DNA from: a virus
IMG/VR virus record: IMGVR_UViG_3300024346_000150
Coordinates: 1-42,954 of that record
DNA: 42,954 nucleotides
Strand: one strand, 5' to 3'
In this document: piece by piece, positions 1 to 12,100 of the stretch
How the letters are laid out: the number at the start of each line of letters is the position of its first letter
Position numbering within the stretch: position 1 is the first letter of the stretch
Program-made: the position numbers and the translations under genes
The notes under the pieces: model-generated
What the model saw: only the letters and a program-made list of their open reading frames with translations
Databases searched by the model: none
Told to the model about the DNA's origin: nothing

Positions 1-2
1 GT

Positions 3-1241
3 ACTGTTAACTTAGATATGAGAGATGGTAACTTCTTTGGTGTAACAGATACATTAGCTCATAATGTACAAGATGATTTATCATACAATTCTACTTATAG
101 TTCAAGAAATACATCTAAAACATTTTTACAAAAGCCAGAAGATTTTGACCAAATAAACACAATGTCAAATATGATTGCTGCTTCTAGTTTAAAAATAAGT
201 GGTGATACATTAGATGCTTACACTGATTTTCCTGCAGCAGAAGTACATGAACTTAACACAAAGTTTGGACCTATTTACAATATATTTAACTTAAGAGGTG
301 ATTTGTTTACACTGCAAAGCGGTGCTGTTGCAAAACTATCTGTTAATCCAAGAGTTGTTGTTGATAATGCAGACGCAGCAGCCGTAACTATTGCAACGGG
401 TACAGGAAGAGTTATAGAACGAAGTGATTACGTAGACACACAGTATGGTAGTCAGCATTATAATAATGTAATTACTACAGGTGTTTCAGCATATTGGTTT
501 GACTCTTATCAGTCTTCGTTTTGCAAACTAGTTTATGGTCAAGGTATAGCTGTACAAGATTTAGGTGTAGTTACACAAAACGCAAATTTATTTGACGCTT
601 TGAAAGATTTGCAAATAAAAGACGAGCCTCTAGATTTATCTAAAGGTGGTGTAGCTTTAGCGCATGATTATCGTCACTCAGAAGTTACTTTAAGTGTTAC
701 CCATCCTACTTTTGCTAACAACCTTAGTATTACCTATAGTGAGTTATCAGACGTGATGGTAAGTAAGAAGTATCAATCTGTAGCAAAATCTATTAATCAT
801 AAAGGTGAGCTTTATACAGTTGGATACACTAAACTAGCTGGTTCAGATGATATATCTAGCGGTTCTTTATGGTTAGAAAATAGTTTAAATAATGCTAACT
901 CATATTACAATGTTACTTTACCTAAATGTTTAGATGTAACTTTTGTATGTAACGAAAGCGTTTATTCAACTAAAAAATTCGATAAGCTTGTTATGTATTG
1001 CTCTGGAAATATCAATACAAAGAAATTTACTACTTTTACATTTACTGATTCAATGAGTGGTAGTTCAATAACAAATAATGAGTTTTCTGACAGAATGGCT
1101 AACGGTAAACACATAATACCTATTACAGATGGTACTAATAAAGCTCAAGGCCAGTATCTAATTATTAATGCAACTGCCCCTATTGCTAGCTACCCAGTTG
1201 AGTTATTTGGCGCACTTGTCCACAATAGAATAGTAAAATGA
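3..1241 (+). CDS. C-terminal part of a tail/stabilisation-type virion protein (5' partial)
   Basis: The reading frame is open to the left edge of the window, so the gene almost certainly begins upstream; the first ATG inside is at 18 but nothing marks it as the true start. About 412 residues are visible. They are polar and rich in Ser, Thr, Asn and aromatic residues with alternating beta-strand character, and end in APIASYPVELFGALVHNRIVK-like beta-rich sequence. There is no signal peptide or membrane segment. The gene is first in a run of overlapping virion genes (it shares ATGA with the next), ahead of ejection-type proteins. This is where podovirus-like phages keep their tail stabilisation or tubular proteins. 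I infer a tail or portal-adjacent structural role from position and composition only; no catalytic motif is visible. Confidence 0.6.
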   Translation, partial: TVNLDMRDGNFFGVTDTLAHNVQDDLSYNSTYSSRNTSKTFLQKPEDFDQINTMSNMIAASSLKISGDTLDAYTDFPAAEVHELNTKFGPIYNIFNLRGDLFTLQSGAVAKLSVNPRVVVDNADAAAVTIATGTGRVIERSDYVDTQYGSQHYNNVITTGVSAYWFDSYQSSFCKLVYGQGIAVQDLGVVTQNANLFDALKDLQIKDEPLDLSKGGVALAHDYRHSEVTLSVTHPTFANNLSITYSELSDVMVSKKYQSVAKSINHKGELYTVGYTKLAGSDDISSGSLWLENSLNNANSYYNVTLPKCLDVTFVCNESVYSTKKFDKLVMYCSGNINTKKFTTFTFTDSMSGSSITNNEFSDRMANGKHIIPITDGTNKAQGQYLIINATAPIASYPVELFGALVHNRIVK

Positions 1242-2299
1242 TAAATTACTTAGGAAAAGAAGAAGAAAAGAAATTAGCTAATGCATTGTACTACGGTGGA
1301 GGTGCTGTAGGAAAAGCTATAGGTATGTCAGGACTTAATGAGAGTTCATTATTTGGCAGTAAAGAAGATAGAAAAAACAAAGAGCCACTAACTGACAAAC
1401 AAAAAGAAACCAATAGTGTTAACTTAGGAGCTGGTTTAGGATTAGCTAGTGCTGCCATTTCAGCACTTGACACTGACCCTGAGTATGGAAATGCTGATGT
1501 TGCTGGTTCTGCTTTACAATTTGCTTCTATGGGGGCAGCTGCAGGACCAATTGGAGCTGCTGTAGGTGGAGCAGTTGGTTTAGGTGTTGGACTTCTTACT
1601 AAAGGTAAAAAGAAAAGAGAGAAACGTAGAGAAGAGTCTGCTAAAAGAGAGAAAGACCAATTATCAGAAGATTTAAAATTACAAAGCGAACGCTCTATAG
1701 GTTACCAAGAAGGTGGGGAAATACAAATGAGTAATTTAGGACATATAGATTACAGACCTTCTATTGGTTATGGTGCTGGATTTACAGGTCCTAGTGAAAC
1801 AGAAGATATATATTTTAAGTCAGGAACACAAAGAGCCCCTAAAGGTTACTTTGAAGAGTCTATGGCTAGACTAGAAGTAAAGCCAGAAACTGCAATAAGG
1901 TTAGCACAAAGATATATAGACCCAGCTAAGATGCCTGACATATCTATGTATAGCAGCTCCACTCGAACACCTAGACCTCAAATCAATATAGCGAGTGGAC
2001 AGTACGATGCTTATGATGTACGCATGCAGAAGTCTGGTGTGGAAGCTGGTAGAGTAGATGATATGTCTTTAGGTAATTATAATACAGGTGGTATGACTAA
2101 AGGTGCATACAGCCATAAGACAAATCCATTAGCTGTAGTAGATAAGAATGGTCAGCACACAGGAATGGAGCTTACAGGTGGCGAGGGTGTATTTGATAAG
2201 CCTGCTATGGAAAAGATTAAACGAATGGTAGCTGGAGGACAATTTAAAGAAGCTGGCGTGTTCGTGAACAATGAAATGAAAACTTGGAAACATAAATAG
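1238..2299 (+). CDS. Putative internal/ejection-type virion protein with Gly/Ala membrane-like segment
   Basis: A 353-residue protein whose start ATG overlaps the previous stop (ATGA), indicating translational coupling. Residues about 85-125 form a Gly/Ala-rich hydrophobic stretch followed by a dense basic run (KKKREKRREE), the look of a segment that can enter a membrane. The C-terminal part has the pattern TGMELTGGEGVFD followed by an amphipathic helix, which I recognise from the ends of many phage internal or minor virion proteins. The next gene, carrying lysozyme, starts two bases after this stop. I infer a capsid-internal protein delivered with the DNA. No enzyme motif is visible, and a scaffold or other minor structural role cannot be excluded. 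Confidence 0.6.
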   Translation: MINYLGKEEEKKLANALYYGGGAVGKAIGMSGLNESSLFGSKEDRKNKEPLTDKQKETNSVNLGAGLGLASAAISALDTDPEYGNADVAGSALQFASMGAAAGPIGAAVGGAVGLGVGLLTKGKKKREKRREESAKREKDQLSEDLKLQSERSIGYQEGGEIQMSNLGHIDYRPSIGYGAGFTGPSETEDIYFKSGTQRAPKGYFEESMARLEVKPETAIRLAQRYIDPAKMPDISMYSSSTRTPRPQINIASGQYDAYDVRMQKSGVEAGRVDDMSLGNYNTGGMTKGAYSHKTNPLAVVDKNGQHTGMELTGGEGVFDKPAMEKIKRMVAGGQFKEAGVFVNNEMKTWKHK

Positions 2300-2300
2300 T

Positions 2301-4418
2301 ATGGCAACTTCAGTAATAGACTTACTAAAAAAGAACGAAGGATTTAGCGGTACTATCTACAATGATACTGGAGGAGTCCCTACTATAGGATACGGCTTTA
2401 CTGCTATGGTTCTAGATGGTAAAGATGGCAGACCTAAATTTAGCGATTACAAAAACAAAGAAATGACTGAAGAAGAGGCTAACGACCTTTTAGTCAATAA
2501 GATTGTACCTTACTTTGAACGTCAACTTAGAAACAAACTAGATGACTATGATGGTTTAGCTGATAATCAAAGAGCAGCTATAGTAGACTTAGCATACAGA
2601 AATGGTGTAGCAGGGTTGGGAAAATCTGGGGTTTATAATGCTATTAACAAAGGTGACTTTGAAGAAGCTACAAATATTATTAGAGATTCAAAAGACTTAC
2701 AGAAAGAAAACAGTGTTGTATTGCAACCAGGTGACAAAGCTTATGAAGGTATTACAGGTCGCAATACAGAAGCAGCAGATGTGTTTAGCGGAGTACAAAC
2801 TGCTTCACCTCGTACTAAATCTTCTTCTCAGACTATTGCACCTGAAAAGAACAAACAACAAAAAGCTGTAGATGCTGTAAATAAAATAAAAAAAGCTCAA
2901 CAATTTAAAACGTTACGTGCTGAACTGTCTCCTGCTTTTCAATCTCAAATTGAGAAAGAAATAATTGACTTTTCTACTGAGTTTGCCTCAACAATGAAAA
3001 AAGGTTGGGTAGGTAGTAGAGATGAAATACCTGCAAAAAACAAAGAGTTTGATGAAAAACTTAATGAGTACGTAAGAAATAAATATAAAGAGCTTGGTCT
3101 AGATGAGTCTAAACCTGAAGACTGGGCTAAGATGAAAGCTATATTTAAATATGCATCATCTATACCTCAAGGCGAAGAGTTTGGAATAAAAATTGGAAAT
3201 AAAGATAATAGGCTTATTGATACCAATTTCGAAATTCTCATGGAAGACCGAAGTGGTAGTGGGAATTGGTACTCTATGTTTGGAGAAGGTGCTCAGTTGG
3301 ATGATACTATCCCTTCTAGCGTGCAAGAAGAACTTCAATCTGATGAATACGTTTCTAATGTAATAGCTGATAAAGAAAGGTATGGATTAGACTTTAAAAT
3401 TAATAAAGGGCAAAATATCTTAGATATAGACGAAGAGGAATTGTCTAAAAGAGTAGGTGTTGATATAAGTGGTAAGTATTTTGGTGAAGAAAAAGATAAG
3501 TCTCAACAGCTAATACAGGATGTATTTACTGGTGTAGAAACCCCACCTTCTACGGAAGATGCTAAAATTAAAGATTCGTTAGCAGAAGGTATAGCAGCAG
3601 GTGAGGCTTTAGAGCTTGAAGATGAAGAAATAGAAGAAGAAGAATCTATGAAGTCTTTAGGTTTAAATGAAGACGGTTCTCAAAAACCTCCAGTTGGGCC
3701 TGACAATCAAGAAAAAATGCGTAAAGCAGAAAAAGTGCTTTCTGGTTTGAAAGCTGCTGCAGGAATACTATCTTTATCTAAAGCTTTAAGAGACCCTGAA
3801 ATAGAAACCCCTGAATTATCTCCCCTTATTACAGAGGCTGTAGAGAAACAAAGGCAACTATCTAAATCAGGTCTTACAGCAGCTGAAAAATCAGCGGCTA
3901 TGTCAAACCTAGATAATGCGTATGCAGGAGCAATGAAGAATGTTTTAAGAGCCTCTGGTGGACAAAGAGGAATGTTCTTAGCTGGACAAGGTGTGGTCGA
4001 TGCAAATCGAATACAAGGGCTTAATCAACTTGCAGCTCAAGACGCTGCAGTTAGACAACAAAATGTACAGCAATACAATGCACTTGCATCTTCAGTTGGT
4101 CAAATGCAACTACAAAGAGATATGTCTGTAGAACAAATGAAGCAAGCTACAATGCAAAAAAACAGAGATGTTCTTGGAGGTATAGGAACAAATCTTGTTT
4201 CTGATGCTATAAGTGATGTTTCTTGGTATTTAAACCCTAACAGAGATTTAATAGAGCAAGCGCAGAGAACTAACCTTGAAGGTTTGGCAGGGTCTGATAG
4301 AGTTCCTTACGACGCTTCAAAAAGTGCTTCTGTAGGGTTGGCTTCTACAAACCCGAATATTAAATCGACTGAACAAGAAAAGCAGTTACAGAAACAAAAA
4401 AACAAAACTTTTAAATAA
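2301..4418 (+). CDS. Virion-associated lysozyme (T4-type, GH24) fused to a long ejection-type protein
   Basis: The first ~150 residues are a T4-lysozyme-like (glycoside hydrolase 24) domain: E13 in KKNEGF, D22 and T28 in NDTGGVPTIGYG reproduce the Glu-Asp-Thr catalytic triad with the same spacing as T4 lysozyme (11, 20, 26). The downstream QRAAIVDLAYRNG segment matches the family's second helical region. About 550 residues follow, low in Cys and rich in Glu, Lys and Gln, with an acidic stretch near residues 435-450 and Ala/Gln-rich helices toward the C-terminus. The position among virion genes and the fusion to a long helical tail argue for local peptidoglycan degradation during DNA entry, not host lysis; a separate M15 endolysin lies at 33.2 kb. 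Start ATG follows the previous TAG by one base. Confidence 0.82.
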   Translation: MATSVIDLLKKNEGFSGTIYNDTGGVPTIGYGFTAMVLDGKDGRPKFSDYKNKEMTEEEANDLLVNKIVPYFERQLRNKLDDYDGLADNQRAAIVDLAYRNGVAGLGKSGVYNAINKGDFEEATNIIRDSKDLQKENSVVLQPGDKAYEGITGRNTEAADVFSGVQTASPRTKSSSQTIAPEKNKQQKAVDAVNKIKKAQQFKTLRAELSPAFQSQIEKEIIDFSTEFASTMKKGWVGSRDEIPAKNKEFDEKLNEYVRNKYKELGLDESKPEDWAKMKAIFKYASSIPQGEEFGIKIGNKDNRLIDTNFEILMEDRSGSGNWYSMFGEGAQLDDTIPSSVQEELQSDEYVSNVIADKERYGLDFKINKGQNILDIDEEELSKRVGVDISGKYFGEEKDKSQQLIQDVFTGVETPPSTEDAKIKDSLAEGIAAGEALELEDEEIEEEESMKSLGLNEDGSQKPPVGPDNQEKMRKAEKVLSGLKAAAGILSLSKALRDPEIETPELSPLITEAVEKQRQLSKSGLTAAEKSAAMSNLDNAYAGAMKNVLRASGGQRGMFLAGQGVVDANRIQGLNQLAAQDAAVRQQNVQQYNALASSVGQMQLQRDMSVEQMKQATMQKNRDVLGGIGTNLVSDAISDVSWYLNPNRDLIEQAQRTNLEGLAGSDRVPYDASKSASVGLASTNPNIKSTEQEKQLQKQKNKTFK

Positions 4419-6181
4419 TGGATTACTCTAAAGTTAATAACGCTTTGTCTGGTTGGCAAGGCTCAAGCGCACGAAGAGATAGAGAGCGTGCTGAGTTAGG
4501 TCAAGCAATGCAGTTGCAGCAAATGAACATGCAGCAACAGCAAATGGCAGAACAAAAAGAGCAACAACTAGATGATTGGATGCAAGTTATTCAATCTAAA
4601 GCTAGTCAGGTTGCTATACGTAACGAAGACAGAGAAACTGTTCAAGGTTTATACGACCAAGAACGTGAGGTGTTTTTAGCTGAATTAGAGAAAGCTGGTA
4701 ATGACCCAGTAAAGTTTATGAATTCTGGAGGTCGTAGAGTTATGCAAAACTTTTACAACAACTTAAACAATTCAGAAGAAATCCAAAGAATAAAAAGTAA
4801 TACCCAACAAGTACAAAGCTACTACGAGGCTTTAGAGGGGGGTGAAGGAAAAAACGCACATCTTATATCTAATCAATCTAGAAGAGATTTTAATGCTTTT
4901 ATGGAAGGCGATATAGACTCTTTTAATCATAAGCAGCTTGCACAGTGGTCTCAACCAAAAGAAGGAGATTATGCAGGTGCAGGCAATAAAGCTCAAGCCT
5001 TTTTAAACACAGATGATAATTATAGAATATTTAAGTCTAACTATTTAATTGAGTATGACTTACCTTCTTCTATGTATGAATCAATATCAGATAGTCAGTT
5101 AGAAAATTATGCTGCAGGATATGTTGGAGGTGGAAGAGCTAAAGCTTTACAACCTACTATAGGTTCTATTGGTGAGGTAAACAAATCTTATGGAGCTCGT
5201 GTTAGCAAACAACTTTCTAAGATAAATAGAAAAACAATTAGTACAGACCTGCTTAAAAGCGGTTCACAAGAATATGAGTTTGCTGTAAAAGATTTTGATT
5301 CAGGTACGTTTGTTTATACAGAGTCACCAGAAAATACTGATGTAGTAGGTAGTAGAGGTTTCCAAGGTAGCGAACTAACATTTGCTCAAATTAAATTTGG
5401 AGAAAACACTATAACGGACTTAGAGGGAGATACATACATATCTGATGTTAAAGCAGATGGTACTATGTACGATGAAAATGGTACATTACTTCCAGTGGGA
5501 ACTCAAATTGGCTCTATACAACCAATGGGTGTTTATTTAGGGTATAAAATAAAAACAGCCGATGGATTTAAACTTGTTACTGCAGACGATGTAGATGGAG
5601 CGCCACAAGACGCAGAACATGTTATTATGCAAGAGTATCAAGACGACGATTATATTACAAGCAAAGAACGTTATTACGTAGAAATAGACACATCTAACCC
5701 TACTAAGATGGCTATGTTGTCTAAACAAAAAGGTATAGACGGAGCATTGAATAGGTTTAATTCAGAGTCTGGTATAGGTCAACAATCAAACGTGCAGGCG
5801 CAAAAAAACTTAGCACCGTTATCTCTTACGTCTAATCAAGAAGACGTAACGGCAAACGTAGAGATTTATGACGCTCCTATTACAACTACTATGCAACAGT
5901 TAGGTGTAGACCCTGCAAGAAACATAGTATCTAGAAGTTTACTTTTAGCTTTAGCATCAGGAAGTGATGATGTTAATTCTGGTATAAGTCAATTAGTAAG
6001 ATTATTTAATGCTGATGATTCACCTGAGTTAAATGCTGCTTTAGTGAGCGGAAACTCAAAACAATTTTTTGACTTATATTTGGAAGGTCTAGTAGCACAA
6101 GGTGTGGACCAGAAAGTAGCAATAGACCATTTAATAAAAGTAGACGAACTAAGGAGCAAAATACAAAAAGCACACAACTAA
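4418..6181 (+). CDS. Putative internal virion protein, Gln/Met-rich coiled coil N-terminus
   Basis: A 587-residue protein starting inside the previous stop (TAATG). Residues about 25-60 are extremely rich in Gln and Met (repeats of LQQMNMQQQQM type) and should form a long helix or coiled coil; the C-terminal region of the preceding lysozyme fusion is also Ala/Gln-helical, so the two may pack together. The central part is mixed alpha/beta with Tyr and Gly. No catalytic motif, signal peptide or convincing membrane segment was seen. Gene order (lysozyme fusion, this gene, giant polymerase-like protein) suggests one of the set of proteins packed with and ejected ahead of the genome. The role is inferred from neighbourhood alone. 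Confidence 0.6.
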   Translation: MDYSKVNNALSGWQGSSARRDRERAELGQAMQLQQMNMQQQQMAEQKEQQLDDWMQVIQSKASQVAIRNEDRETVQGLYDQEREVFLAELEKAGNDPVKFMNSGGRRVMQNFYNNLNNSEEIQRIKSNTQQVQSYYEALEGGEGKNAHLISNQSRRDFNAFMEGDIDSFNHKQLAQWSQPKEGDYAGAGNKAQAFLNTDDNYRIFKSNYLIEYDLPSSMYESISDSQLENYAAGYVGGGRAKALQPTIGSIGEVNKSYGARVSKQLSKINRKTISTDLLKSGSQEYEFAVKDFDSGTFVYTESPENTDVVGSRGFQGSELTFAQIKFGENTITDLEGDTYISDVKADGTMYDENGTLLPVGTQIGSIQPMGVYLGYKIKTADGFKLVTADDVDGAPQDAEHVIMQEYQDDDYITSKERYYVEIDTSNPTKMAMLSKQKGIDGALNRFNSESGIGQQSNVQAQKNLAPLSLTSNQEDVTANVEIYDAPITTTMQQLGVDPARNIVSRSLLLALASGSDDVNSGISQLVRLFNADDSPELNAALVSGNSKQFFDLYLEGLVAQGVDQKVAIDHLIKVDELRSKIQKAHN

Positions 6182-6184
6182 GTT

Positions 6185-9100
6185 ATGGAAGAAAATCTGT
6201 GGAATCCAAACCCAGGAACGCCAAGTCAAGACGTTTCTAAGTACGACCAATCATTAGATAGTAACTTTAAAGAACCACAAATACAAGATAACATACAAGC
6301 TCCCCAAGAGCCTGTAACTCTTGTTGGTCAACCTAAACAAGGTTTAGATACTTCTGTAGAATCAGACTTATGGAGCTATACAGAAGCTGCAAGACAGCAA
6401 CCTCAGCTTCCAGACTTACCAGAGGCAGGTAATCCAGGTATTGATTACGATATGGGTCACCTAGAAAAAATAGGTAGGTCTTTGATGGTGGGTGTAGGTG
6501 ATATGTTTGATAGTATGGGTGACCTTGCAGATTTTGTAGGTGGTACTCCTTCAAGCATAATTGCAAAACAAGTTTATGGTGTAGATACAGCGAAACCTAT
6601 ATCTGATGCTTTTCATGGGTTTGCAGACTACTTACAATCTTATGGTGACACAGTACCAGGTTTACAAGACTTAGAAAATGTATCATGGGATGATTTAACA
6701 GATATTAATTTTTGGGAAACAGGGGTAGCGAGAATGCTGCCTTTTGCTTTATCATTACTAGTACCAGCAACTGCTGCTGCTAAAGGAGTTTCTTTACTTA
6801 CTAAAGGAGCTAAGTTTAAAAAAGCAGCTCAAGCTATTGCAGCAGGTGGACGTTCCGTAGGTGTGTCTTCTAAGTATGCGAACACACTAAACGCTACTAA
6901 GCTTATTAAATCAGGTTTAGGTGTTACAGCTGCAGGTTCTACTTCTAACATGATTGAAGGTGCTGCTCTAGCGGGTCAAGCTATGAACGAAGCTGTTACT
7001 CAAGGAATAAGCGTACAGGACGCAAAGCACGTCGGTAGACAAGTGTTTGTTGATAACTTAGCGTCTATGGGTGCTGATGTTATTCAGTATGGTTTATTTG
7101 CAGGGCAACTAAAAGTAGGTGGTGCATTAGGCAAGTCTCTAAAGACTGCAACTACTACTGCTGCTGGTACTAAAGCAGGTCAAGCTGCTGCTGCCACGTT
7201 AGGTAAAGCTGCTCAAACTAAAGTTATAAAAAGTCTTAAAGCTCCTACTATTAAGCCATTAATAAAGAATAGTTTTAAGGCTCTTGGAATGGGTGCTGCA
7301 CAAGGGGTTACTGATGGTGTTGTAGAGCAGTTTCAAGAAGTTTACCAGGACTGGTCTGTGCAAAGACGTATTGCTGAAGCTAAAGGAGAAGACTTTCCTT
7401 CTTACTTAGAGTTCTTTACCGCAGACGAACAAAGACCCACTCGTGTATTATCTTTCGCTACAAGTCTTTTAATGTCTGGCGTTAGCAATACTATACGTAC
7501 ATCTACAGAAAACAAAGCTACTATTGCTGGAGCTATTCAAAGTAGAGCTGAGTCGCATGAAGTGTTAGATATATTTAACAAAGACTTAGATGAAGGTACT
7601 TATAGGTTTAAAGATAAGGATGGAAATCTAAAAGAGTTAAATGCAGAACAAGCTACGTTGTTAGCTAAAGATACTGCAGCACGTACTCTTATTATGAACG
7701 CTGTTACCCAGGGTGAGTCTGAGGTTATTATGGAGTACTTTACAGCTCAACAAGAAGCTGGTACTATTACTGAAGAACAATTTAACGCCTACTCTGATGT
7801 ACTCATGCAAGTACAAGAGGCGGTACAAGCATACCCTACGCAAAACTTAAACAACAAAGAGAAAACAAGTTTAGTTTCTACCGCATGGCTTAATAGTACT
7901 GTAGCTAATAGCTTATCTCAGAAAAGAGAAGAGTTTGCTGCAAGAGCGGAAGAGATTCAAATGTTAGTGGAGGACGGTAAGATGTCTCAAGAGTTTGCAG
8001 ACAAAGAAATTGCAGGTTTAGAAAAAGCTGCTGAGTTGGCTCTTAAAGAAGAGGTTGATATACTAGATGCAACTGGTGAGAACATAAAATTTGTATATGA
8101 GGCAGCTAACTCTAGAGTAAAAGCAGAAGAATTTGCTAAAAACGAAGGCAAACAACTTACATCTATAGCTGAAAAAGAATCTAGAGGTGAAGAGCTTACG
8201 CAAAAAGATAAAGACTTAATAGATAAAAATAAAGCTTTTTATTCTTCTGCTAAAGCTACAATCGTTTCTGCAGAAGCAACAAATAAAGCCTCTGAGTTTG
8301 CTGGTAAAGAATTTAAGCAATATGGTGCACCTAAAATTCAGAAAGACGGCTCTGTAGAATTTGTTAGACAAAACAAAGACGGCTCTGTAGATACTATAGT
8401 TGTAGCTACTGACGGTAAAGTTAGCAAAGAAACTACTAGAGCTGATGAAACGGTAAATGCTGCTAAAGAAGAAATTGAACAAGAAATCAAAACAGAGTAT
8501 CAAAAATTTGTAGATACTGGCGAGGTTTCTGATGCAACTGTGAAAAACATAGCATACAAATTAACTCAAGGACAACCACTTAGTAAAGAAGAGGAAGCCA
8601 TGAGAATGGGTGCTAAAGACAGAGTTGAAGCTATACTTGTAAAGCAAAAAGAAGAAAAGGAAGTTGCTCCTGTGAAAACAAGAGATGGTAGGGTAGAAGA
8701 AAAAAAGACTATAAAAGAAAAAGCTAAAGGTTTGTATGACAACCTAAAAGCTTCTGCTGTAGTTGCTAAAAATTTAGTTAAAGAATACAAGAACAAAACC
8801 TTTACTAAGGAAAATTTAGGAAAAGTAATAGACGCTACAGAAAGAGCTGTAATTAAGAGACGTGTAAAGAATGCGTTTCCGCTTACTGCTGGTTCTGAGA
8901 ATGCTGTTGTATCATTGTTGTCAGAGAAAGCCGCAGACGGCCTTATATCAGTTAATGGTATAGTAAGTTTGGCTAAACGTGGGACAAACTTTGCAGGTTA
9001 TGCAGCTGGGTTAGGTGCGTTTATAAACTTTGATGCTGACAATGCAGACGAAGCATTTTTCCATGAGAATTTTCACATATTTAGAAAACTATACGGACAC

Positions 9101-12100
9101 CGCCCTGAAGTTCAGGAAATGATGGACCATATAGTTAATCAGCCTATATACAAGCAGACAAAATTAAATTACCAAGAAAACATTTTGTATTCTGTTCCTA
9201 CAGGCAAGAAAGGGGAAGTTACTGTATTGCGTCAAGAAGATGCATTAAAAGTTTTACAGAAACAAAGACTTGAAGAAGGGGATGCTTCTGTTGTACCTAC
9301 TACTATAGAAGACTACATATACTTAAACAAGGTAGAGCAAGTAACTCAAGATACGGTAAAAGAGTTTTACGAGGACTCTTTAGCTTTACTGCAACAAGAA
9401 GGTTACACTGAGTTGGCAGCTAAAGACCAGACTAATATACAAGATGAGTCTTTGACTAAGCTAGCTGGTTTATACGGTGCTTACAATCAGGATATGTTTA
9501 TATCTGACAAGAAGAAGAGAGATGCTTTTAATAACTCGCTTAAATCTTGGAAAGAAAAAATATCTAGCTCGTTTACTAAAGAAGAATCTGATTGGTCTCT
9601 AGAAACTGCATCTAAAGGATTGTATAAAAAGGAAGGCTTTGACTTAGAAGCTAAGTTTGCTGCTATTAAAACTATTATAGAAGAAAACGAAGCTGAGTAC
9701 GGCCCTTTAGCTAAAGAATCTCCATCTACTGTTCGTATACAAGAACTTAAAAAAGAAGAGCTTGTAAAACAAATAGAAGAAGAGGTAAACAATACTAGAG
9801 ACGAAGTAATATCTCAGGCTAAAGATTTCTATGCAAATGAAATGCCTAGTATACTTAGTGAAGAACAACTAAAAGACGCAGAACCTAGAAGGGTTTTAGA
9901 CGCTATAAAAGTTGCTGTAGGTACTAGTAAGATGTATAGAAAAGCTAAGGTTGCTTTAGCTAAGTCTATTCTATCTAAATATACTGTTGGCACAAAAGAA
10001 TACAATGAGGTAGAAGCCTTACTAGTAAGTAATGATAAACAAATTTCTCAGCATGTAAGAGAAATGTTTATGGCAAGTGTTTCTAACGAAGCTGCTAAAT
10101 CTATAGACAAACAAGCACAAGAAGAGATAGCACAACTAGATATGGACTTTGATGGTATTGAAAATCAAGACAATGCCTTAGTAGCTATTTTAAATGGTGA
10201 AAACAGAGACTTCGGTAAGAAGTTCTATATGATAATTTCAGACTTTATAAACTCTGAAAGGTATGTGGGAGATAGAGGTGGAGCGTATAAACAGCGTCTA
10301 GGTAAAGGTCATTTAATGTACCTACTTAAACAAATGCAGGTTCGCACAAAAACTGATGCAGCTTTTATAGACACTGTAAATAAAATTCAAGCAACACGAT
10401 TACCCGAAAAGCCTACAAAAGCGATAGATATAAATACAGCTATTCTATCTGATTTCTTTACTTACTTACAGTCTGAAGTAGATATAACTGGTGGTAACAT
10501 ATACGAGAATATATTGTTACAATTCCGTTCTATGACTACAGATAAAGCTTTTACTTTTAATGACGGTGTAGCATCACCTACGTTAAGCGTAAAGCTACGT
10601 AGACAAATAGCTAATGCAGTAATAGAAGAAAAAGGTTTTTATTTAGAAAATGCAAGCGTAAACATAGAGTCTAGTAAAAAAGAATCTTTAAAGTTTATTA
10701 GTAAGTTTGAAAATGCTATATACAATAAGAGTCAAGGGTATTCTGCAAATAGCAAGTATACAGAGTCTCAATACAAAGTATGGGCTGCTACAAAAAAGAG
10801 ATTAAACTATTCTCGTGCATTAGCCAATTTAATTAGCAAAGAAGAATTAACTGATTCGGAAGTGCGTAATTTTGTAAACACTTATCTATTATCTTCAGGC
10901 AATCAACTTAGCCCAAGTCAGTATACGGACTTAATTATTGAAGATGGCACTATAGGAAACTTTACTATAAACAAGTACTTTACTAAAGAAAAGTTAGAAG
11001 CAATGCTTTTAGCTAGCTTAAGTGCAAGGTTTTCTGGAGTGACAAAAGAAAACTACACCTTAGCAGAGATACAAGATAAAATGAAAAAAGAGGTGTTTGA
11101 TGTTATATTTGACACTGGTAATTTTTATTCATCAAAAGCTAAAGTTTTAAACTTAGAAACAGTAGATATTACTGATGCAACAAAACAAAACATACTAAGT
11201 AAGTTTCAAGAAAACATAGAAGAAGCTTACAAGTCAGAAGAATACAACAAGGCATCTATTGAGGTAATAGGAGATAACGCAAAGCTAAATGATATGCTAG
11301 GCGCAGAAGAAGTAACAAGAAAGATAATTACTTCTAAAATGTCTATGGAGGACGACTCTTACTTATACAGTATAACTAGCCCTGAAGGAAATACAGTAAA
11401 CAAAAACACTCGTAAGTACTTTTTAGAATACAATAAAGAAGCGTTAAAAGATTATGCTGAATCAAATCCTTTGGGTTATCAATCTTTGTTTACTAGTAGC
11501 GGTATTACAAATCCTTATGCTAGTTCTATTTTAAATGATAGTTTTCAGTTATTTTCTCTAGAGGGTGATACATGGCGAAATGTAGACAAAGATAAGATGA
11601 GCAATCTAGATGTTACAGCAAACGACTTGAATAACATTTTAGACGCAATAGAAAACGGTAACACTAAATACAAACAAGTAGTAAAAGACTACTCTGACAA
11701 GTCTAGAAGATACTACGCCGATGCTAATACTATCTTGACAGAGAAAGAGGCTAGAAAGCAGCTTAAAGACCTTCAGAAGTATCATAAAGGTAAGCTTCAG
11801 TCTTTAGTTGAGCGTCATAATAGTAATGATGACAACTTTGACGCTTTCTTAGTTATTAATAAAGATACCTTAGCTTACCTAGAAAAAGAATTTGGTAAAC
11901 TAAAAAACACCGCAAACAAAGCTAACATTGGAAAAGGAGAAGTAAACATTACTACAGATGTATTGTTTACGTTATCTATTAACGGTGTGACTTATGATTT
12001 GTTAAACGACAAGGATATTGCTAGAAGCGAGCAAGACTTGATGAACTTGTATGACGAAGAAACATTCCCTTTTAAGCCAGCAGACTACACAAGAGCTATA

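Noticed and set aside
2638-2871. 77-residue plus-strand frame inside the lysozyme fusion
   Set aside because: Entirely inside a gene with an intact catalytic domain; composition is that of a shadow frame.
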